This document shows, one piece after another, positions 1 through 8,430 of a DNA stretch of 64,000 nt. Position 1 is the first letter of the stretch, and every line of letters begins with the position of its first letter. Both the position numbers and the translations under genes were made by a program. The stretch covers positions 4,202,001 through 4,266,000 of the forward strand of contig NZ_CP075566.1 of NCBI RefSeq assembly GCF_018502625.1, given 5' to 3'. Origin of the DNA: Pseudomonas hormoni. Its GTDB lineage: Bacteria; Pseudomonadota; Gammaproteobacteria; Pseudomonadales; Pseudomonadaceae. The notes below the pieces were generated by a model. It saw only the letters and a list, made by a program, of their open reading frames with translations. It did not search any database and was not told where the DNA came from.

Positions 1-269
1 TTCGAGGCATTCGGTGAATTAGCTTTCGTAGGATCGACCAAAAGAAGAGCCGCTGTTGTCTGTAGGATTTTTTTTGTCGGTCGTATGAAAAAATGCCCCG
101 CACAAGTCCGGGCGTTTGCTTAGAACCATCCTCGGTTCGTTTATACATAGCCTGGAATGACGGGCTTTTGTTTAGAGATAGAGCGATTGATCTACTCCCC
201 ATTTTCTTTAGCGAATCGCCACTGATTTTCTAGATACCTTCAAGATAGGCTTAACATCACCGAATTACC
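1..269. other. Leading non-coding stretch
   Basis: No reading frame with a credible ribosome binding site or family resemblance was seen on either strand here. It lies downstream of the leftward HNH gene and is rather AT-rich for this genome. Confidence 0.5.
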
Positions 270-1082
270 TTAAGCCATGTCGTCGAAAACCCACCGACCA
301 TGGAGGATGCTTTTCAGCTGCTCAACGCTCAGCAGTTCGCCGGGCTTTTTATGAACAACCGCGTGGCAATTTGCGCATAGCGTAATTAGGTCGGTCGCTG
401 GATCGACTACCTGATCTTCCTCGTATTCCGAGATGGGCTTCACGTGGTGTACATGAATAAAGCCTTTTGCATGTTTGCCATACGCCTTCTCGAAATCAAA
501 ATCACAGGCTTTGCATTTGATCCCATGAATAGCTATTGCCTGACGCCGAAGCTTTGGACTGCGCTCATACCGCACACCGAAATATGAGATATGTTTCCCC
601 TCGGTACCGGTGGTTCTAGTCTCAAAGTCCTGCACAACGTCGGTTAGGCGAAAATCGTCGGCCTCGTTCGGCTCCAGCACTGCATAGGCGTAGATCCTAT
701 CAAACACCGCTTGATCAATTGCCCGGACACCATTGCGCCAGTAATTATCCTTAAGTCTTGGAGGAATCGACTCAAGGTACTCCCCATCAAGCTTGTTCGG
801 AACGGCAGACTCAAAGGGCCTAAAGCCTTCAATGACAGCAAACAAATCACCTTTTGTGCTGTTTCTATCTGCTTCGACTTTCCCAATTCGGGCAACACCA
901 AAATAATGAGGTTTAGTGCTCAGCCGCTGATCCGAAAAAATCTTGTTTGTCATTTTTCCTTTGTAGTACAGCACCTCGGTTCCTTCGGTAAGAATCGCTC
1001 TGTACTGCTTGGGAAAGTGGTAATGCTCTCCTGTCTGATCCGCCCACTTAGATTCATCATTTTCGACAATGACAGCTGGCAT
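270..1082 (-). CDS. HNH endonuclease family protein with an N-terminal PUA/EVE-like region
   Basis: A 270-residue protein with a C-terminal HNH nuclease motif. A CKAC pair, then HVHHVKPISE, then LCANCHAVVH give the His-Asn-His metal site framed by two Cys pairs that would hold zinc (about residues 190-245). The N-terminal half (HFPKQY, VLYYKGK, YFGVARIG) resembles the PUA/EVE-like folds found in front of HNH domains in nucleases that sense modified DNA. That part is inferred from pattern and not proved. I start at ATG 1082, which has an AGAGGA ribosome site 7 bases upstream. A TTG at 1118 in the same frame is the alternative. The ribosome site lies inside a perfect inverted repeat (1085-1110). 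It is divergent from the sia-like operon. Possible role is restriction or DNA damage response. Confidence 0.75.
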   Translation of the reverse strand: MPAVIVENDESKWADQTGEHYHFPKQYRAILTEGTEVLYYKGKMTNKIFSDQRLSTKPHYFGVARIGKVEADRNSTKGDLFAVIEGFRPFESAVPNKLDGEYLESIPPRLKDNYWRNGVRAIDQAVFDRIYAYAVLEPNEADDFRLTDVVQDFETRTTGTEGKHISYFGVRYERSPKLRRQAIAIHGIKCKACDFDFEKAYGKHAKGFIHVHHVKPISEYEEDQVVDPATDLITLCANCHAVVHKKPGELLSVEQLKSILHGRWVFDDMA

Positions 1083-1084
1083 CC

Positions 1085-1110
1085 ATTCATCCTCTTGGAA
1101 GAGGATGAAT
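1085..1110. promoter_or_regulatory. Perfect 12-bp inverted repeat over the HNH gene start
   Basis: Arms ATTCATCCTCTT and AAGAGGATGAAT are separated by GG. The right-hand context on the minus strand places the AGAGGA ribosome site of the HNH gene within one arm, so the repeat could act as an operator or as an RNA hairpin hiding the ribosome site. Confidence 0.6.
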
Positions 1111-1260
1111 CCTACCAAAGAAAGAGAAACCTCCTACAGAATCAGCGGAAAAAGCTCTGGATTCTCATTTGTTAACGAGGAACTACAACTCCCTCGCTGT
1201 CATATCACCTTAACATCACCCTGACATCATCCCGCATTTACCCGGTGCGATGATTCAGTT

Positions 1261-2499
1261 ATGAACGCAGAACACTTCACTTTCATGCATCCCAAGCTGC
1301 CAAAAGACCACAAGTGCGCCGGTGATTTATGCAATGAAGCGCCTGCGATCAGCCTGGATAGCACCAACACCCTGGTGATGGAAATTTTCACTGCGCAGCG
1401 CGATGTCGTGTGCCTGGCGGTGGTGGAGGACTCGCGCCCGGTAGGCTTGATAAACCGCAACATTTTCTTGTCGCAAATGAGCAAACCGTTTCACCGTGAG
1501 CTGTATGACAAGAAAAGCTGCATCGCTTTTATGGATAAGGAACCGTTGATCGTCGATGCCGAGATGAGCATCGAAGAATTGACGTTCAAGACGGTGGAGT
1601 ATGGTGAGAAGGCCCTCGCCGACGGCTTCATTGTGACGAGAAACGGCAGCTTCGCCGGTTTGGGAAATGGCTTGCAGCTGATGGCGGTGGTGGCGGCCAT
1701 GCAAGCTGAAAAGAACCGCCAGATGATGCAGAGCATTGAATACGCGAGTGTCATTCAACGCGCGATGCTTCGGGCTTCTCGTGATGCCTTGGCGTTGACG
1801 CTGGATGACGCGACATTGCTGTGGGAGCCACGCGATGTTGTCGGCGGCGACTTTTATCATTTCTGTGCCTACCCGACCGGATGGTTTGGGGCGATTGCAG
1901 ACTGCACCGGTCACGGCGTGCCAGGCGCCTTCATGACGTTGATCGCCTCCTCTTCATTAACCCAGGCGCTGACCCAGATAGGCCCGAGCGATCCTGGGCA
2001 TCTCCTGTCTGCCGTTAACCGAGGTGTCAAAGGTCTACTGGGGCAAGTCAATGGACTGGATGGTACCCCGGAGTCGGATGACGGCCTGGACGCTGCTTTC
2101 TTTTGGTTCGATTCGGCTACTCACGTATTGAGTTTTGCCGGGGCCAGGATGTCGCTGAATGTGTTGAAGCCTGATGCCGACGAACTTGAAACCATTGCCG
2201 GTCAGCGCATCGGCGTCGGTTATGTGGATAGCGGTTTGGACTACTCGTGGACGGTGAGCACTGTTCACATGCCACCCGGCAGCCTGATTTTCATTGCCAC
2301 TGATGGCCTCACGGACCAAATCGGTGGCCCGAAAAAAATCGCCTTCGGTAAGCGCAAGGCGTTCAAAACCATACTGGAACACCGTGATAAATCGTCAACG
2401 CTCATCTGCGAAGAGTTGCAACGCACGTTTGCAGCCTGGCAGGGAGAACAAACCCGTCGTGACGACTTGACCCTTTTTTGTGCCCGCATTAGGAACTGA
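1261..2499 (+). CDS. SiaA-like PP2C/SpoIIE phosphatase with CBS-like N terminus
   Basis: First gene of a four-gene sia-like operon. The C-terminal half (about 170-410) is a SpoIIE-type Ser/Thr phosphatase: VVGGDFYHF, ADCTGHGVPGAF, IATDGLTD and RRDDLTLF carry the metal-binding Asp residues. The N-terminal half (about 15-140) has two repeats that read like a CBS pair (DSRPVGLINR, NGSFAGLGNG). No transmembrane segment is visible, whereas the known P. aeruginosa SiaA is membrane-bound with a periplasmic sensor and HAMP. By family logic it would dephosphorylate the SiaC-like protein and so switch on the diguanylate cyclase at the operon end. Its TGA overlaps the next ATG by one base (TGATG), which suggests translational coupling. 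Confidence 0.85.
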   Translation: MNAEHFTFMHPKLPKDHKCAGDLCNEAPAISLDSTNTLVMEIFTAQRDVVCLAVVEDSRPVGLINRNIFLSQMSKPFHRELYDKKSCIAFMDKEPLIVDAEMSIEELTFKTVEYGEKALADGFIVTRNGSFAGLGNGLQLMAVVAAMQAEKNRQMMQSIEYASVIQRAMLRASRDALALTLDDATLLWEPRDVVGGDFYHFCAYPTGWFGAIADCTGHGVPGAFMTLIASSSLTQALTQIGPSDPGHLLSAVNRGVKGLLGQVNGLDGTPESDDGLDAAFFWFDSATHVLSFAGARMSLNVLKPDADELETIAGQRIGVGYVDSGLDYSWTVSTVHMPPGSLIFIATDGLTDQIGGPKKIAFGKRKAFKTILEHRDKSSTLICEELQRTFAAWQGEQTRRDDLTLFCARIRN

Positions 2500-3071
2500 T
2501 GATGCTTAATCCTGCGTCTGTGCATCACGACTGCACGTTTTTCGATTTGGCCCAGCAACGGAATGTCATTTTTTACCACATGGGTTATTTCTCGCATCAC
2601 ATCATTTCAGCGATGGCGGAAGTTGTGAAACTGCAACTTGAAATCTCTGGGGTGAGTGGTCCGACACGGCGTAAGTTGTTCTCATCGTTTGTTGAGCTCT
2701 CGCAGAACATCCTGCATTACTCCTCGGATTTGCTGCAAACCACGGTTGCCGATGAATCGGTACTGCGTCAGGGCGCGGTGTGCATAAGCAAAGAAGGTGA
2801 ACACCACCTGATGCTCTGCGCCAATCCCATTGCATCCACGGACGTTGATCGCCTCCGAGAAAAGCTCGAACCCTTGCGCAACATGTCACTTGAAGAGATC
2901 AAGCACGCCTACAAGGTGACGTTACGGGCGGAAACTCCAGTGGAAAGCAAGGGGGCCGGCCTGGGCTTTTTGACGATGGCGCGCGACGCTTGCGCGCCCT
3001 TGGAGTTTGACTTTCATCCAAGAGCGGATGACCCGGACACTACCCTGTTTTGTCTTAAAGCCATCATTTGA
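2499..3071 (+). CDS. siaB: SiaB-like protein kinase (DUF6272)
   Basis: A 190-residue protein placed exactly where SiaB lies in the sia operon. The segment FVELSQNILHYSSD has the Glu-x-x-x-Asn signature of the GHKL ATP-binding N-box, as in the SpoIIAB-like SiaB kinases. A Gly-rich loop, ESKGAGLGFLTMA, follows near residue 155. In P. aeruginosa SiaB phosphorylates SiaC and so opposes SiaA. The start codon ATG overlaps the phosphatase stop, with AGGA 4 bases upstream; a second ATG follows at once. Assignment rests on motif plus operon position. Confidence 0.8.
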   Translation: MMLNPASVHHDCTFFDLAQQRNVIFYHMGYFSHHIISAMAEVVKLQLEISGVSGPTRRKLFSSFVELSQNILHYSSDLLQTTVADESVLRQGAVCISKEGEHHLMLCANPIASTDVDRLREKLEPLRNMSLEEIKHAYKVTLRAETPVESKGAGLGFLTMARDACAPLEFDFHPRADDPDTTLFCLKAII

Positions 3072-3083
3072 GTCGAGAGAGTT

Positions 3084-3470
3084 ATGGATAATTTCTACAT
3101 TGACGCAACCGCAACATCGCCGGAAGTGGACTTTCGTTTCGATCAAAACCTGCTGTCCATAAAAGGCGAGTCTTACCCCGAAAACGCGGCTGCTTTTTAT
3201 GCCCCAATCATCCAGCAGCTACGCAGTTTTCTGGAGGGGCGTACAGACGCGACGATCACGACCAATATCGCGTTGGCGTATTTCAATAGCTCCAGTACAA
3301 AAATGCTGTTCAGCATTTTCGATGCGCTTGATCGTTCGGCTCAAGCTGGCAACCGGATTGAAGTTAACTGGTACCACGACGAGGAAGACGAAACGATTTT
3401 TGAATTTGGTGAGGAGCTGAAGGCTGACTTCGAATCCATTATTTTCAATGATCACTCGATCACCACCTGA
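3084..3470 (+). CDS. siaC: SiaC family regulatory phosphoprotein (DUF1987)
   Basis: A 128-residue protein of the DUF1987/SiaC family. It has the typical opening DATATSPEVDF, the GESYPENA segment and the AYFNSSSTKMLF segment that carries the phosphoacceptor. In P. aeruginosa the acceptor is Thr68 just after the FN pair; here that place is Ser69, with Ser70, Ser71 and Thr72 next to it. In the unphosphorylated form SiaC binds and stimulates the diguanylate cyclase SiaD. The gene is 12 bases after siaB and is followed by the cyclase gene, with the start candidates lying around its own stop codon. Confidence 0.85.
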   Translation: MDNFYIDATATSPEVDFRFDQNLLSIKGESYPENAAAFYAPIIQQLRSFLEGRTDATITTNIALAYFNSSSTKMLFSIFDALDRSAQAGNRIEVNWYHDEEDETIFEFGEELKADFESIIFNDHSITT

Positions 3471-3483
3471 GGTAATGACAAAA

Positions 3484-4242
3484 ATGACCGCTCCAGTCAC
3501 TACCGTTGGGGATTCTGGTGACTCGGCTCCCGATCTGTTCAAAAGCGAAAATGATGCGCTTGAGCGCGCTCGCTCGACGTTGGCGCTGAGCGGGGCGGAT
3601 GCCGAAACGTACCAGCGCTCGCTTGCCGATATGACTTCGCACTTTGAGCGTTTGATGCGCGAAACTCGCCGGTTGATTGGTCGAAGCGACCGGGCCGAGC
3701 GTGAAATGAATACCCTTAATGCACAACTACAGATACTGGCCCGCCAGCTCGAATATCGCGCGACTCACGATGGCCTGACGGGAGTGCTCAATCGTAGCGC
3801 CGTGATTGATCTATCCGTACAGACCCTGCAAAAAGTCGGTGCTGTGATGATCGTCCTGGACATAGATCACTTCAAACTGGTGAATGACGAGTTCGGTCAC
3901 CCTGCCGGGGATGCGGTCATTCAGGGAATAGTCGGCTGCCTGCGCAGGATCGTCGGTGACAGCGGAATAATCGGGCGAGTGGGCGGTGAAGAATTTACGG
4001 TACTGATCCCCGCCGGCGAAATCGCGGAAGGCTTGAGCCTTGCGGAAGCCATGCGGGAGGCGATTGCATCTCACGTGTTTGGCAGTCCCGTGAACCGACA
4101 GATCACGGCGAGTTTTGGCGTTAGCGCCAATTCAGTGGGAACAAGTTTCGATACCGCCTACAGCTTGGCGGATACAGCCTTGTACCAGGCAAAGCGCTCA
4201 GGCAGAAATCGTGTAGAGATGGCGGGCGAAGACGCACTTTGA
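3484..4242 (+). CDS. siaD: SiaD-like diguanylate cyclase
   Basis: A cytoplasmic protein of about 252 residues with an N-terminal helical coiled-coil part (about 25-90) and a C-terminal GGDEF domain whose active-site loop reads RVGGEEF (about residue 166). It makes cyclic di-GMP from GTP. Length, lack of membrane segments and operon place match SiaD. The usual inhibitory RxxD site five residues before GGEEF is absent, because IVGD stands there. Three starts share the frame: 3448, 3475 and 3484. A GAGGT at 3469-3473 is too close to 3475, so I favour 3484. Expected to be activated by the SiaC-like protein encoded just before it. Confidence 0.8.
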   Translation: MTAPVTTVGDSGDSAPDLFKSENDALERARSTLALSGADAETYQRSLADMTSHFERLMRETRRLIGRSDRAEREMNTLNAQLQILARQLEYRATHDGLTGVLNRSAVIDLSVQTLQKVGAVMIVLDIDHFKLVNDEFGHPAGDAVIQGIVGCLRRIVGDSGIIGRVGGEEFTVLIPAGEIAEGLSLAEAMREAIASHVFGSPVNRQITASFGVSANSVGTSFDTAYSLADTALYQAKRSGRNRVEMAGEDAL

Positions 4243-4383
4243 AGTGTTGCTTGCGATGATGGAGTTGAGACTCACGAGTTGGCGTGCTCCCGCAGGTTTG
4301 GCGCAACGGATGAAAGCATTGAGTGCATTCCTCACCACCTCCCGCTATTAATACTCGCTACTTCCCCGATAACTGAATCCTCC

Positions 4384-5373
4384 ATGAAATTCGACCTCGC
4401 CTACTGCCTCAGCCTCGACGACAAGCTGTCGATCTATGACGTGCGCGATTTGAATTTCGACGAGTCCATGGAGTTCGATTCCGCCAAGGAACACTTCCAG
4501 TGCCCCAACGATGCCTGTCGCTTGGCGTTCGATGGGTTGAATGTGCTGACGACGTTCAACGCCAAGAACGTGAATTACGTTCGCACCCCGCACTTCAAGA
4601 ACACGCCCAGCACCCGGCATGTGGCGGATTGTCCTTATGTCAGCCTCAAGGCGCCGGCGTCAGGTTTGGACGTGGACGGTGCGGAAACGGATGACAGTCG
4701 CGAGGAGCATTTTCCGTCGGAGTTGTTGCTGACTCGGCGTGAGTATGTGCGTAAGCAGTCGAACCCAGCGGTGGTGGCGGATGTGGTGCGGGACGATCCG
4801 AAACCCTTTTCAGCCGCCAGTGATGTTGAGCACCCGAGCCGTGAATCGGCGCCAGACAAGACCAGCATCTTCGCCCACCCGGTGGAGTGTTTTGTCTCGA
4901 ACTTCGAGGACAAGGACCTGCTCAAGCGCATGCCGCTGAAAATCGGCGAGCACACGGCGCCTTATGGGTCCTTCTTCAAGAAGATCGAATACCTGACGGA
5001 CAACAAGGGGCTGATTTACTGGGGCAAGATCAAGGAGATCAAGGATTACACCCAGAGCTTTCGCATCGATTTCGAGCAGAAGGTCTGGTTCAAGCAAGCG
5101 GATGAGGCGAAGAAGAAGCCGTATTCGGTCAACGTTTACCTGAGCAAGAAGTTGATCGAGAACTACCGCAAGCGCAAAGCGTTTCTGGAAGAGATCAAGC
5201 ACGCCATCGACAGTGAAGCGCAGTTGTATTGTTTCTTTTATGGCGTGACGCCGGAGTTGAAGCAGGTGCCGAGCACGAAAAACCCCGAGCAGACGTTCGG
5301 GGTGTTCAGTGCGAATATCGAGAACCTGGATCACTTTATTATTCGGGAAGCGCCGGGGTTGGCTGATAAGTAA
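4384..5373 (+). CDS. Uncharacterised protein with N-terminal CoiA-like zinc motif
   Basis: A 329-residue protein I do not recognise as a named family. Near the N terminus C40, C45, H70, H79 and C83 (FQCPNDAC, PHFKN, HVADCPY) form a pattern like the zinc-binding front part of CoiA-like or viral-type zinc proteins. The middle is low-complexity and acidic. The C-terminal third (about 180-325) is Lys-rich and contains KIGEHTAPYGSFF and VNVYLSKKLIENY, perhaps an OB-like or nucleic-acid binding fold. No signal peptide. I begin at ATG 4384; upstream TTG 4279 only adds a poor extension. It lies alone between the sia operon and a convergent periplasmic-protein gene, 7 bases from that gene's stop. Confidence 0.6.
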   Translation: MKFDLAYCLSLDDKLSIYDVRDLNFDESMEFDSAKEHFQCPNDACRLAFDGLNVLTTFNAKNVNYVRTPHFKNTPSTRHVADCPYVSLKAPASGLDVDGAETDDSREEHFPSELLLTRREYVRKQSNPAVVADVVRDDPKPFSAASDVEHPSRESAPDKTSIFAHPVECFVSNFEDKDLLKRMPLKIGEHTAPYGSFFKKIEYLTDNKGLIYWGKIKEIKDYTQSFRIDFEQKVWFKQADEAKKKPYSVNVYLSKKLIENYRKRKAFLEEIKHAIDSEAQLYCFFYGVTPELKQVPSTKNPEQTFGVFSANIENLDHFIIREAPGLADK

Positions 5374-5380
5374 ATTCGTC

Positions 5381-6553
5381 TCAGGGCAGTTGCAGCGCGA
5401 CGCCGCCGGGGTGTTGTTTGACGAGGTTGTAAGGCAGGACGCCCCAACCAATGTTTTGACACACGGCAGCCACGTGAGGGAAGGATGGCTCTAACTTGAT
5501 GCCTTTTTCGGTGAAGTACCAGCCCGGATAGTGCCAAGGGTAATCATCGTTGTAGCCGCAATCGTTCTCCCCCTCTGGCGTTGTCGTCATTTCAGTGGGA
5601 TAGAGCTTAAGCAGTTGTGCCACCAGCCACGGCGCCAGCTCTTTATTGCGGTAATCAGAATAAGCAGTGGATGACTCGGACGAAGAGTTATAGACGTCGT
5701 AGTTTTCCTCGTAATGCAGTGGTTTGCCCTGCCCCACCCACAGCACATCTTCAAGCGTCAGGGATTTGCCCGTTTTGGTATCGAAGTTGATTGAGTCATT
5801 GACCTGATCCGGATAAGCACCGCCACAGAAGTACTCGGTAGACACACGAACGCTCATCACGGACGGCGTCATCCACAGAGGCTGACTGATCTGTGAGTAA
5901 TAGGCGTCAGCGTAATTGGCGAAACATCCGTAATACCCCACGACTTCTCGCCACAAACGGCCCATCAATTGCTGGTTGATTCGCTGACGCTCTTCGGCGC
6001 TGTAACCCGAAATCACTTCAAACAGCTCGGCGTTTGATTGTGGCTCGCTCCACCATTGCAGCGTGTATCCCATGAAGGTTTCGGTCTTGCCTTGGATGAG
6101 TTTCATACCTTGTAAGCGCAGGTATTCGTAAGGCGCCTTGTCGTGAAGTCTGACGAGATAGGGCAAGGTATCGGCGGGAACCGGAGGAAGGTTTGCTGGC
6201 TGCAACTGGACCTTCAAGACCTTCCCTTTAGGGCTGACCCATTCACCTGACCAACCGTTGGATTCGGGTTGTAAACGAATTGTCGGAAGAGGTTTGTACT
6301 CTCCATAACGATGGTCACCCTCTTCGAGCACCAGCGTTTCCCCTTCCTTGGTGCCACTGAGCACTAAGTCCTTGCGGTACTTTTGATAAAAGTAACGACC
6401 CTCACTGCCGTCGGCGCTCACCTCCAGCACAATCGGCATTTTGCCCAGCATTCCGGTGTAGGTCTGCTTGCCGCTGTCGGCCCACAACACTGTAGGAAAC
6501 GTTGAGCACACCAACACGACAATGCCAGTGAGACGAAACAATCCTTTGAACAT
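5381..6553 (-). CDS. Periplasmic protein, DUF3298-like
   Basis: A 390-residue protein with a clear Sec signal peptide (MFKGLFRLTGIVVLVCS, cleavage near ALW-AD about residue 26). The C-terminal half has the pattern of DUF3298/RsiV-type domains: FDTKTGKSLTLEDVL and the last segment ending in an NLV(K/R) motif. The middle holds YCGGAYPD-type sequence. Function is unknown; related proteins are extracytoplasmic lipocalin- or lysozyme-binding-like proteins, but that is only family-level knowledge. ATG 6553 has AAGGA 7 bases upstream. Monocistronic, convergent with the zinc-motif gene. Confidence 0.7.
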   Translation of the reverse strand: MFKGLFRLTGIVVLVCSTFPTVLWADSGKQTYTGMLGKMPIVLEVSADGSEGRYFYQKYRKDLVLSGTKEGETLVLEEGDHRYGEYKPLPTIRLQPESNGWSGEWVSPKGKVLKVQLQPANLPPVPADTLPYLVRLHDKAPYEYLRLQGMKLIQGKTETFMGYTLQWWSEPQSNAELFEVISGYSAEERQRINQQLMGRLWREVVGYYGCFANYADAYYSQISQPLWMTPSVMSVRVSTEYFCGGAYPDQVNDSINFDTKTGKSLTLEDVLWVGQGKPLHYEENYDVYNSSSESSTAYSDYRNKELAPWLVAQLLKLYPTEMTTTPEGENDCGYNDDYPWHYPGWYFTEKGIKLEPSFPHVAAVCQNIGWGVLPYNLVKQHPGGVALQLP

Positions 6554-6652
6554 AAAATCATCCTTGAATACGGCGAGCGTCGGCTCGCAAGAAGTGGGCG
6601 GATTATGGCGAACCCGCTTTCTAGAATCGATAAAAAGCTGACTTGATAGCGT

Positions 6653-7468
6653 TCAACTCAGGCACATGCTGATCATCACCACTACCAGCAAACCGATGTA
6701 AACCCGCGCATGGATTCGATCCGGAATCCGCCCGATCCACGGCGTGGCCAATCGAATCCCCACCAACGATCCCATCGTCAGGACGGCAAATGCCAGCACG
6801 TCCACATAACCCACAAACCACGAGCCCAGATCAAACTCGGTGAACCCCGCCATCGCCATGTAAGTCAGCGTCCCGGCCAACGCCACGGGCAAGCTCAGCG
6901 GATTAGCCATGGACGTTGCCTGACTCATGCTCAACCCGCATCGACGCAACAACGGAACGGTCATCACGCTGCCGCCTACGCCGAGAAACGTCGCAATGGC
7001 GCCGATTCCTACGCCGCCACCGGACACTTCAGCCCTCCCCAATCGCCGTGGGATTCCGTTATCAGCGTGAGTAAGAAATCCGCGTCTGAACAGGCAGTCC
7101 ACAATGGTCACGCCCAGATACGCAATGAAGGCATACCGAATCACCTCGCCACTCACCCACATCGCCGCCACTGCGCCGACCACCGCGCCTAATCCAATAA
7201 ACCCACCCAACGGCCACAGGTAATGGCGAATCAGATTACCCGCGCGGTGATGTTTTCCGCTGGCGACCAGTGCGTTGACGATCATCACGCAGGTCGAAGT
7301 GGCGACGGCAATGTGCATCGCCGATTGGCCAATCGGGTCGTCAGCACCGTGGCTGGCCATGAGCATGCGGTACAGCAATGGCACGACGACGAAGCCGCCG
7401 CCGAAGCCGAACAGCACGGCGGTGACGCCGGTCATGCAGCCGAAAAGTGTCAGCAGGAGGTAGAACAT
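6653..7468 (-). CDS. TauE/SafE family permease
   Basis: A 271-residue inner membrane protein of the TauE/SafE (TSUP) family with about eight hydrophobic segments. Two halves share the pattern FGFGGGFVVVPLL and FLGVGGSVMTVPLL, the internal repeat typical of this family. Members export or import sulfite, sulfonates or related organic anions; the substrate here is not known. It is divergent from an AraC-type regulator, 112 bases apart, which probably controls it. Confidence 0.85.
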   Translation of the reverse strand: MFYLLLTLFGCMTGVTAVLFGFGGGFVVVPLLYRMLMASHGADDPIGQSAMHIAVATSTCVMIVNALVASGKHHRAGNLIRHYLWPLGGFIGLGAVVGAVAAMWVSGEVIRYAFIAYLGVTIVDCLFRRGFLTHADNGIPRRLGRAEVSGGGVGIGAIATFLGVGGSVMTVPLLRRCGLSMSQATSMANPLSLPVALAGTLTYMAMAGFTEFDLGSWFVGYVDVLAFAVLTMGSLVGIRLATPWIGRIPDRIHARVYIGLLVVVMISMCLS

Positions 7469-7580
7469 TGCGCGTCGTCCGTTGGTTGAGAGTGGTCGAC
7501 GATAGAGCGATGTAGCTTGGCCTGCTTCAGCAAGTCAGCCAATAATGTTTGCGTTTACGCCAACTGCTGGAAGCCGCTTG

Positions 7581-8348
7581 ATGCGCAATGTTTCGATTAA
7601 TTTGTTGGATGACACGCCACGGCCAGTGGTGGCGATCGGTACGGATTATTCCTACGGTCATGTGTTGCCCCGTCATACGCACCGACGGGCGCAATTGTTG
7701 TACGGCGCGACCGGGGTGATGCAGGTCAGCACGCATGACGGCAATTGGGTGGTGCCGCCGCAACGGGCGGTGTGGATTCCGGCGGGGGTGGCGCATGAGG
7801 TGTTGATGCTGGGGGTGAGCACGCGGAGTTTGTACATCGAACCACTGGCGGTGGATCTGGGGAGTCAGTGTCAGGTGATCAGCGTTTCGCCGTTGATGCG
7901 GCATTTGCTGATGGAGGCGGTGGAGGTTCCGCTGGCGTATGACGAGGCCGGGCGCGACGGGGTGTTGATTGATTTGCTGCTGCATGAACTGGCGCGCAGT
8001 GCTCACTTGCCGTTGCACATTCCGCTGCCTGTCGATGCGCGGTTGCTCGCGTTGTGCCAGGGCTTTTTGCAGCGCCCCGATGCTCATCAGTCGCCGCAGC
8101 AATGGGCGGGTCAGTTGCACATCAGTTTGCGCACGTTCAACCGGCTGTTTCGCCAGCAGACCGACCTGAGTTTCAGCCAGTGGCGGCAGCGCGCCTGCGT
8201 GGTGCTGGCGTTGGCGCGATTGGCGGTGGGTGAGCCGGTGACGCGGATTGCTTTGGATTTCGGCTACGACAGTCCGGCGGCGTTTTCGACGATGTTTCGC
8301 CGTGTGCTGGGTCAGGCGCCGTCCGTCTGGTTGGAAGGGGCGAAATAA
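7581..8348 (+). CDS. AraC family transcriptional regulator with cupin sensor
   Basis: About 255 residues. The N-terminal cupin (LPRHTHRRAQLLYG, VPPQRAVWIPAG, HEVLML) is followed by a C-terminal double helix-turn-helix of the AraC type (about 165-250, LHISLRTFNRLFRQ, ALDFGYDSPAAFSTMFRR). The layout matches the NimR-like branch of AraC regulators, which sit next to exporter genes. I start at ATG 7581, which has GGAAG 8 bases upstream; ATG 7545 is in frame but has a weaker site. Likely regulates the divergent TauE/SafE permease. Confidence 0.85.
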   Translation: MRNVSINLLDDTPRPVVAIGTDYSYGHVLPRHTHRRAQLLYGATGVMQVSTHDGNWVVPPQRAVWIPAGVAHEVLMLGVSTRSLYIEPLAVDLGSQCQVISVSPLMRHLLMEAVEVPLAYDEAGRDGVLIDLLLHELARSAHLPLHIPLPVDARLLALCQGFLQRPDAHQSPQQWAGQLHISLRTFNRLFRQQTDLSFSQWRQRACVVLALARLAVGEPVTRIALDFGYDSPAAFSTMFRRVLGQAPSVWLEGAK

Positions 8349-8369
8349 AAATGAGTTTGATCCGGAGGC

Positions 8370-8400
8370 AAAACAACTGTACAAAATCACAGTAGTTTTT
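8370..8400. promoter_or_regulatory. Inverted repeat between AraC gene and HTH gene
   Basis: Arms AAAACAACTGT (8370-8380) and ACAGTAGTTTT (8389-8399) match with one mismatch, and the right arm ends in a T run. It can be the terminator of the AraC-type gene or an operator of the small HTH gene, whose start is 31 bases further on. Confidence 0.4.
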
Positions 8401-8430
8401 GAATAAGCACTCTTGAGCCCGGAGAACACC

